Positions 5,660-7,684 of a stretch of DNA of 7,684 nt are shown piece by piece (the stretch's first letter is position 1; each line of letters opens with the position of its first letter). The DNA is from Clostridia bacterium. Lineage in GTDB: Bacteria; Bacillota; Clostridia; Oscillospirales; CAG-272. The notes under the pieces were generated by a model, which was not told where the DNA came from, did not search any database, and saw only the letters and a program-made list of their open reading frames with translations. Both the position numbers and the translations under genes were made by a program. The stretch lies in assembly GCA_017621015.1 (NCBI GenBank), contig JAGAUC010000104.1, positions 1-7,684 of the forward strand. Direction: 5' to 3'.

Positions 5660-7378
5660 TCATCGAATCACCAGCGAAGCAAATGCGCCGTCCTTGCCCG
5701 AAAGCTTGGCTTGGAGTACCTGCGCTTCCTCGTCGGTATCTGCCTTTACCGTATAGTAGATCTTGATCTTGGGCTCGGTGCCCGAGGGGCGCACCATCAC
5801 CGAAAGGCCGCCCTCATATACGAATTTGAGAACGTTGGATCTGGGAAGGTCGATGCCTTCGGTTTTTCCGCTGTCCAGCATTCGGCTTTCACCTGTAAGG
5901 TAATCATTTACAAGCGTCAGCCTTCTTCCAAGAAGCTCGGTGGGCGGATCCTCGCGAAGCGAGGTCATAATTCCCTTCATGGTCTCCATGCCCACGCTTC
6001 CCTCAAAGGCAAAGCTGTCCACAAAGTTAAGGTAGGTGCCGAATTCCGCATACAGCTCATTCATTCGGTCACCCAGCGTCTTGCCCTCCGCCTTATAATA
6101 AGCGGCCATCTCGCAGATGAGCACCGAGGTGGAAACGCCGTCCTTGTCGCGCACAAAGCCCGAGCACAGATAGCCGTAGCTCTCCTCAAAGCCAAGAAGA
6201 TAATTTTCCTCCTTGCCCTTGTCCTCCAGAAGCGCGATCTGCTCGCCGATATATTTGAAGCCTGTGAGAACGTCCACAATACGAACACCGTACCTTTTTG
6301 CCACCTCGTAGGTCATATCGGTGCTCACGATGGTCTTGACCGCCATCGGCTCGCTTGGCATGGCCCCGGCTGCCAGCCTTTGACGGCAGATATAGTCCAG
6401 AAGAAGAACACCCATCTCATTACCCGAGATCAGTCGGTAACCGTCGCCAACGGGAACGGCCGTGCCCACACGGTCACAGTCGGGGTCGGTGGCCAGAAGA
6501 AGATCGGCACCCGTCTTTTGCATCAGGTCCAGTCCAAGCGCAAGCGCCTCCTTGATCTCGGGGTTTGGATACGGACAGGTCGGGAAATTTCCGTCGGGCA
6601 TTTTCTGCTCGGGAACCACCGTCACGTCATCAAAGCCGCATTTGGCCAGCGCCTCGGTCACACAGCGAAGACCCGCGCCGTTGAGCGGCGTATACACCAG
6701 CTTCAGGCTACGCGTCCGCGCATCCCTTGCCTTAGCGCAAGCGACGGCATCGGCAATATAGGCCTCCCTTAGGGACTTGGTAATATACTCGATCCTGCCC
6801 TCCCCAAGAAGCGTAGCGAAATCGGGAATGGCCTCGAAATACGGCGTTTGGTTGATGATATCAAAAATCGCCTTGGCCGCATTTTCCGTGATCTGACAGC
6901 CATCGTTGCCGTAAACCTTATAGCCGTTGTACTTGGCCGGGTTGTGGCTGGCCGTTATGACCACGCCCGCGTCGCAATGCAGATTCCGCACGGCGTACGA
7001 AAGCGCCGGGGTGGGCATCAGCTCGGGATACAGATACACGTGGAGTCCGTATCCGGCATACACCGCCGCCGCGGTCTTGGCAAAAAGCTCGGAATTGATG
7101 CGGCTATCGTAGGCAATGGCTATGCTGTATATCTTCTTTTGCTTGCCAACAATATATTTGGCTACACCGGCCGATGCTCTCGCCACCGTATACACGTTCA
7201 TACGGTTGGTACCGGCGCCGAGAACACCGCGAAGCCCTGCCGTTCCGAAATCCAGCTCGCGATAAAAGCGATCGAAGATCTCCTCATCGGAAAGCCCCTC
7301 AAGATCACCCATAAGCTCTTCATTGTCTGTTACGGCCTTTTTCCATTGCTCATATAAAGCTTTTACTTTTTCGTCCAT
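5660..7378 (-). CDS. Alpha-D-phosphohexomutase (phosphoglucomutase/phosphomannomutase, PgcA-like)
   Basis: Interconverts hexose 6-phosphate and hexose 1-phosphate, linking glycolysis to nucleotide-sugar and cell-envelope synthesis. Counting from the chosen start (572 residues), the four family loops are all present: TASHNPAKYNGYK with phosphoserine S144; DPDCDR (298-303) with the Mg2+ aspartates D298, D300 and D302; GFEESYGY (396-403), which recognises the sugar; and RPSGTEPK (530-537), which binds phosphate. The length and the FGTAGLRG motif (44-51) fit the long PgcA/PGM2-like group rather than the roughly 450-residue GlmM/AlgC group. Glucose versus mannose specificity cannot be fixed by eye. 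Start: the first possible codon, GTG at 7384, directly abuts the GAGGT site (7389-7385); ATG 7378 has a 6-nt spacing and is preferred. Cytoplasmic, intact, transcribed alone in this window, with higher GC than the AraC gene next to it. Confidence 0.95.
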   Translation of the reverse strand: MDEKVKALYEQWKKAVTDNEELMGDLEGLSDEEIFDRFYRELDFGTAGLRGVLGAGTNRMNVYTVARASAGVAKYIVGKQKKIYSIAIAYDSRINSELFAKTAAAVYAGYGLHVYLYPELMPTPALSYAVRNLHCDAGVVITASHNPAKYNGYKVYGNDGCQITENAAKAIFDIINQTPYFEAIPDFATLLGEGRIEYITKSLREAYIADAVACAKARDARTRSLKLVYTPLNGAGLRCVTEALAKCGFDDVTVVPEQKMPDGNFPTCPYPNPEIKEALALGLDLMQKTGADLLLATDPDCDRVGTAVPVGDGYRLISGNEMGVLLLDYICRQRLAAGAMPSEPMAVKTIVSTDMTYEVAKRYGVRIVDVLTGFKYIGEQIALLEDKGKEENYLLGFEESYGYLCSGFVRDKDGVSTSVLICEMAAYYKAEGKTLGDRMNELYAEFGTYLNFVDSFAFEGSVGMETMKGIMTSLREDPPTELLGRRLTLVNDYLTGESRMLDSGKTEGIDLPRSNVLKFVYEGGLSVMVRPSGTEPKIKIYYTVKADTDEEAQVLQAKLSGKDGAFASLVIR

Positions 7379-7405
7379 ATTCACACCTCACATTTTGATA
7401 AGGAC

Positions 7406-7411
7406 ATTATA
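7406..7411 (-). promoter_or_regulatory. Possible -10 box of the mutase gene
   Basis: TATAAT on the minus strand (7411-7406), within GTGTATAATGT, 27 bp before the preferred ATG. It has the same TGTATAATG core as the other two leftward promoters. No convincing -35 sits 16-18 bp upstream, where the sequence is GC-rich. A terminator just upstream makes an own promoter likely. Confidence 0.45.
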
Positions 7412-7436
7412 CACGCTTACCTTCAAAAAGCGCGTC

Positions 7437-7470
7437 GAAAACAAGTGCGGACGGCAAAAAGCCGTCGCAC
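7437..7470 (-). terminator. Intrinsic terminator after the small membrane protein gene
   Basis: GTGCGGACGGC (7445-7455) and GCCGTCGCAC (7461-7470) pair as a 10-bp GC-rich stem with one bulged G and a 5-nt loop. On the minus strand the stem is followed by TTGTTTTC (7444-7437). It begins 9 bp after the stop codon at 7480-7482 and separates that gene from the mutase gene. Confidence 0.8.
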
Positions 7471-7479
7471 ACCTCGACA

Positions 7480-7684
7480 TTATTTTTCCTCGTCATCCTT
7501 GATGACCAGCTCTTCCTCGACATCTTTGTTGGCGTTTTCGTCAATGCCGAGCGTCTTGGTCACCTTCTTCTTGAGCTTACGCCATAGAATGAAAAAGAAA
7601 GCGCTACAGGCAACCACGGCGCCCGCCACCGAGACCAGAAGTCCTGAAACTACACTCGGATCGATATAGGCCGCCGCGTGCAGC
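7480..7684 (-). CDS. Small single-pass membrane protein, C-terminal 67 codons (5' end outside window)
   Basis: Partial gene; the TAA stop is at 7482-7480 and the reading frame is open to the right edge. The visible part starts LHAAAYIDPSVV, continues as a hydrophobic segment (about visible residues 11-34) ending FFFILWRK, then a basic stretch LKKKVTK and an acidic tail DVEEELVIKDDEEK. AAA before YIDPS looks like the end of a signal peptide, so the probable topology is a very short outer segment, one membrane helix and a cytoplasmic charged tail, with the positive residues on the inside. From memory, small proteins with AYIDPS followed by a helix and WRK recur in Bacillota and Bacteroidota, often uncharacterised and near envelope genes; this recollection needs a search. 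Function unknown. The reading frame is convincing because of the domain pattern, the stop codon and the terminator just after it. Confidence 0.8.
   Translation of the reverse strand, partial: LHAAAYIDPSVVSGLLVSVAGAVVACSAFFFILWRKLKKKVTKTLGIDENANKDVEEELVIKDDEEK

Noticed and set aside
5711..6772. 353-codon open frame on the plus strand, antisense to the mutase gene
   Set aside because: Shadow of a GC-rich, well-conserved gene; its translation is rich in His, Arg and Gly without domain structure.
1..7684. CRISPR arrays, tRNA or rRNA genes, insertion sequences, attachment sites
   Set aside because: No regularly spaced repeats, tRNA-like cloverleaf sequence, transposase-like reading frame or terminal repeats were seen on either strand.

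Overview
The window looks like chromosomal DNA of a strictly anaerobic, plant-polysaccharide-fermenting member of the Bacillota, probably a gut-type Clostridia. The evidence is an oxygen-sensitive glycyl radical enzyme (GRE) with its radical-SAM activase, sigma-A-type promoters (two match TTGACA-N17-TATAAT exactly), AGGAG-type ribosome binding sites, a cytoplasmic GH51 arabinofuranosidase and a PgcA-like phosphohexomutase. The genus cannot be told from this sequence.

Layout, left to right. (1) Minus strand, 1-2233: a GRE of about 709 residues, whose 3' end overlaps by 17 bp the start of its activating enzyme; only 40 codons of the activase lie inside the window. (2) Plus strand, 2328-3122: an AraC-family regulator divergent from the GRE gene, with back-to-back promoters in the roughly 95-bp gap. 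(3) A perfect 11-bp-stem bidirectional terminator at 3128-3155. (4) Minus strand, 3180-4652: GH51 alpha-L-arabinofuranosidase. (5) Plus strand, 4757-5629: a second AraC-family regulator divergent from the arabinofuranosidase, with interleaved promoters. (6) A shared convergent terminator at 5604-5652, partly inside the regulator's last codons. (7) Minus strand, 5660-7378: alpha-D-phosphohexomutase. (8) A terminator at 7437-7470, then the 3' end of a small single-pass membrane protein (7480-7684, minus) that runs off the right edge. No intergenic stretch reaches 300 bp.

The core is two copies of one plan: an enzyme gene leftward, its own AraC regulator rightward, and a convergent terminator. 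Both regulator genes have textbook promoters. The enzyme genes have good -10 boxes (TGTATAATG) but poor -35 boxes, as expected for activator-dependent promoters. Arabinofuranosidase releases L-arabinose from imported arabino-oligosaccharides. The GRE's reaction is unknown: its Gly-Cys-x-Glu motif points to dehydratase or C-X lyase chemistry rather than pyruvate formate-lyase. The mutase and the membrane protein look like neighbouring housekeeping or envelope genes of higher GC content.

The most interesting items are the unusually short GRE of unassigned function with a dedicated AraC regulator, its activase cut by the window edge, and the two compact divergent promoter regions.
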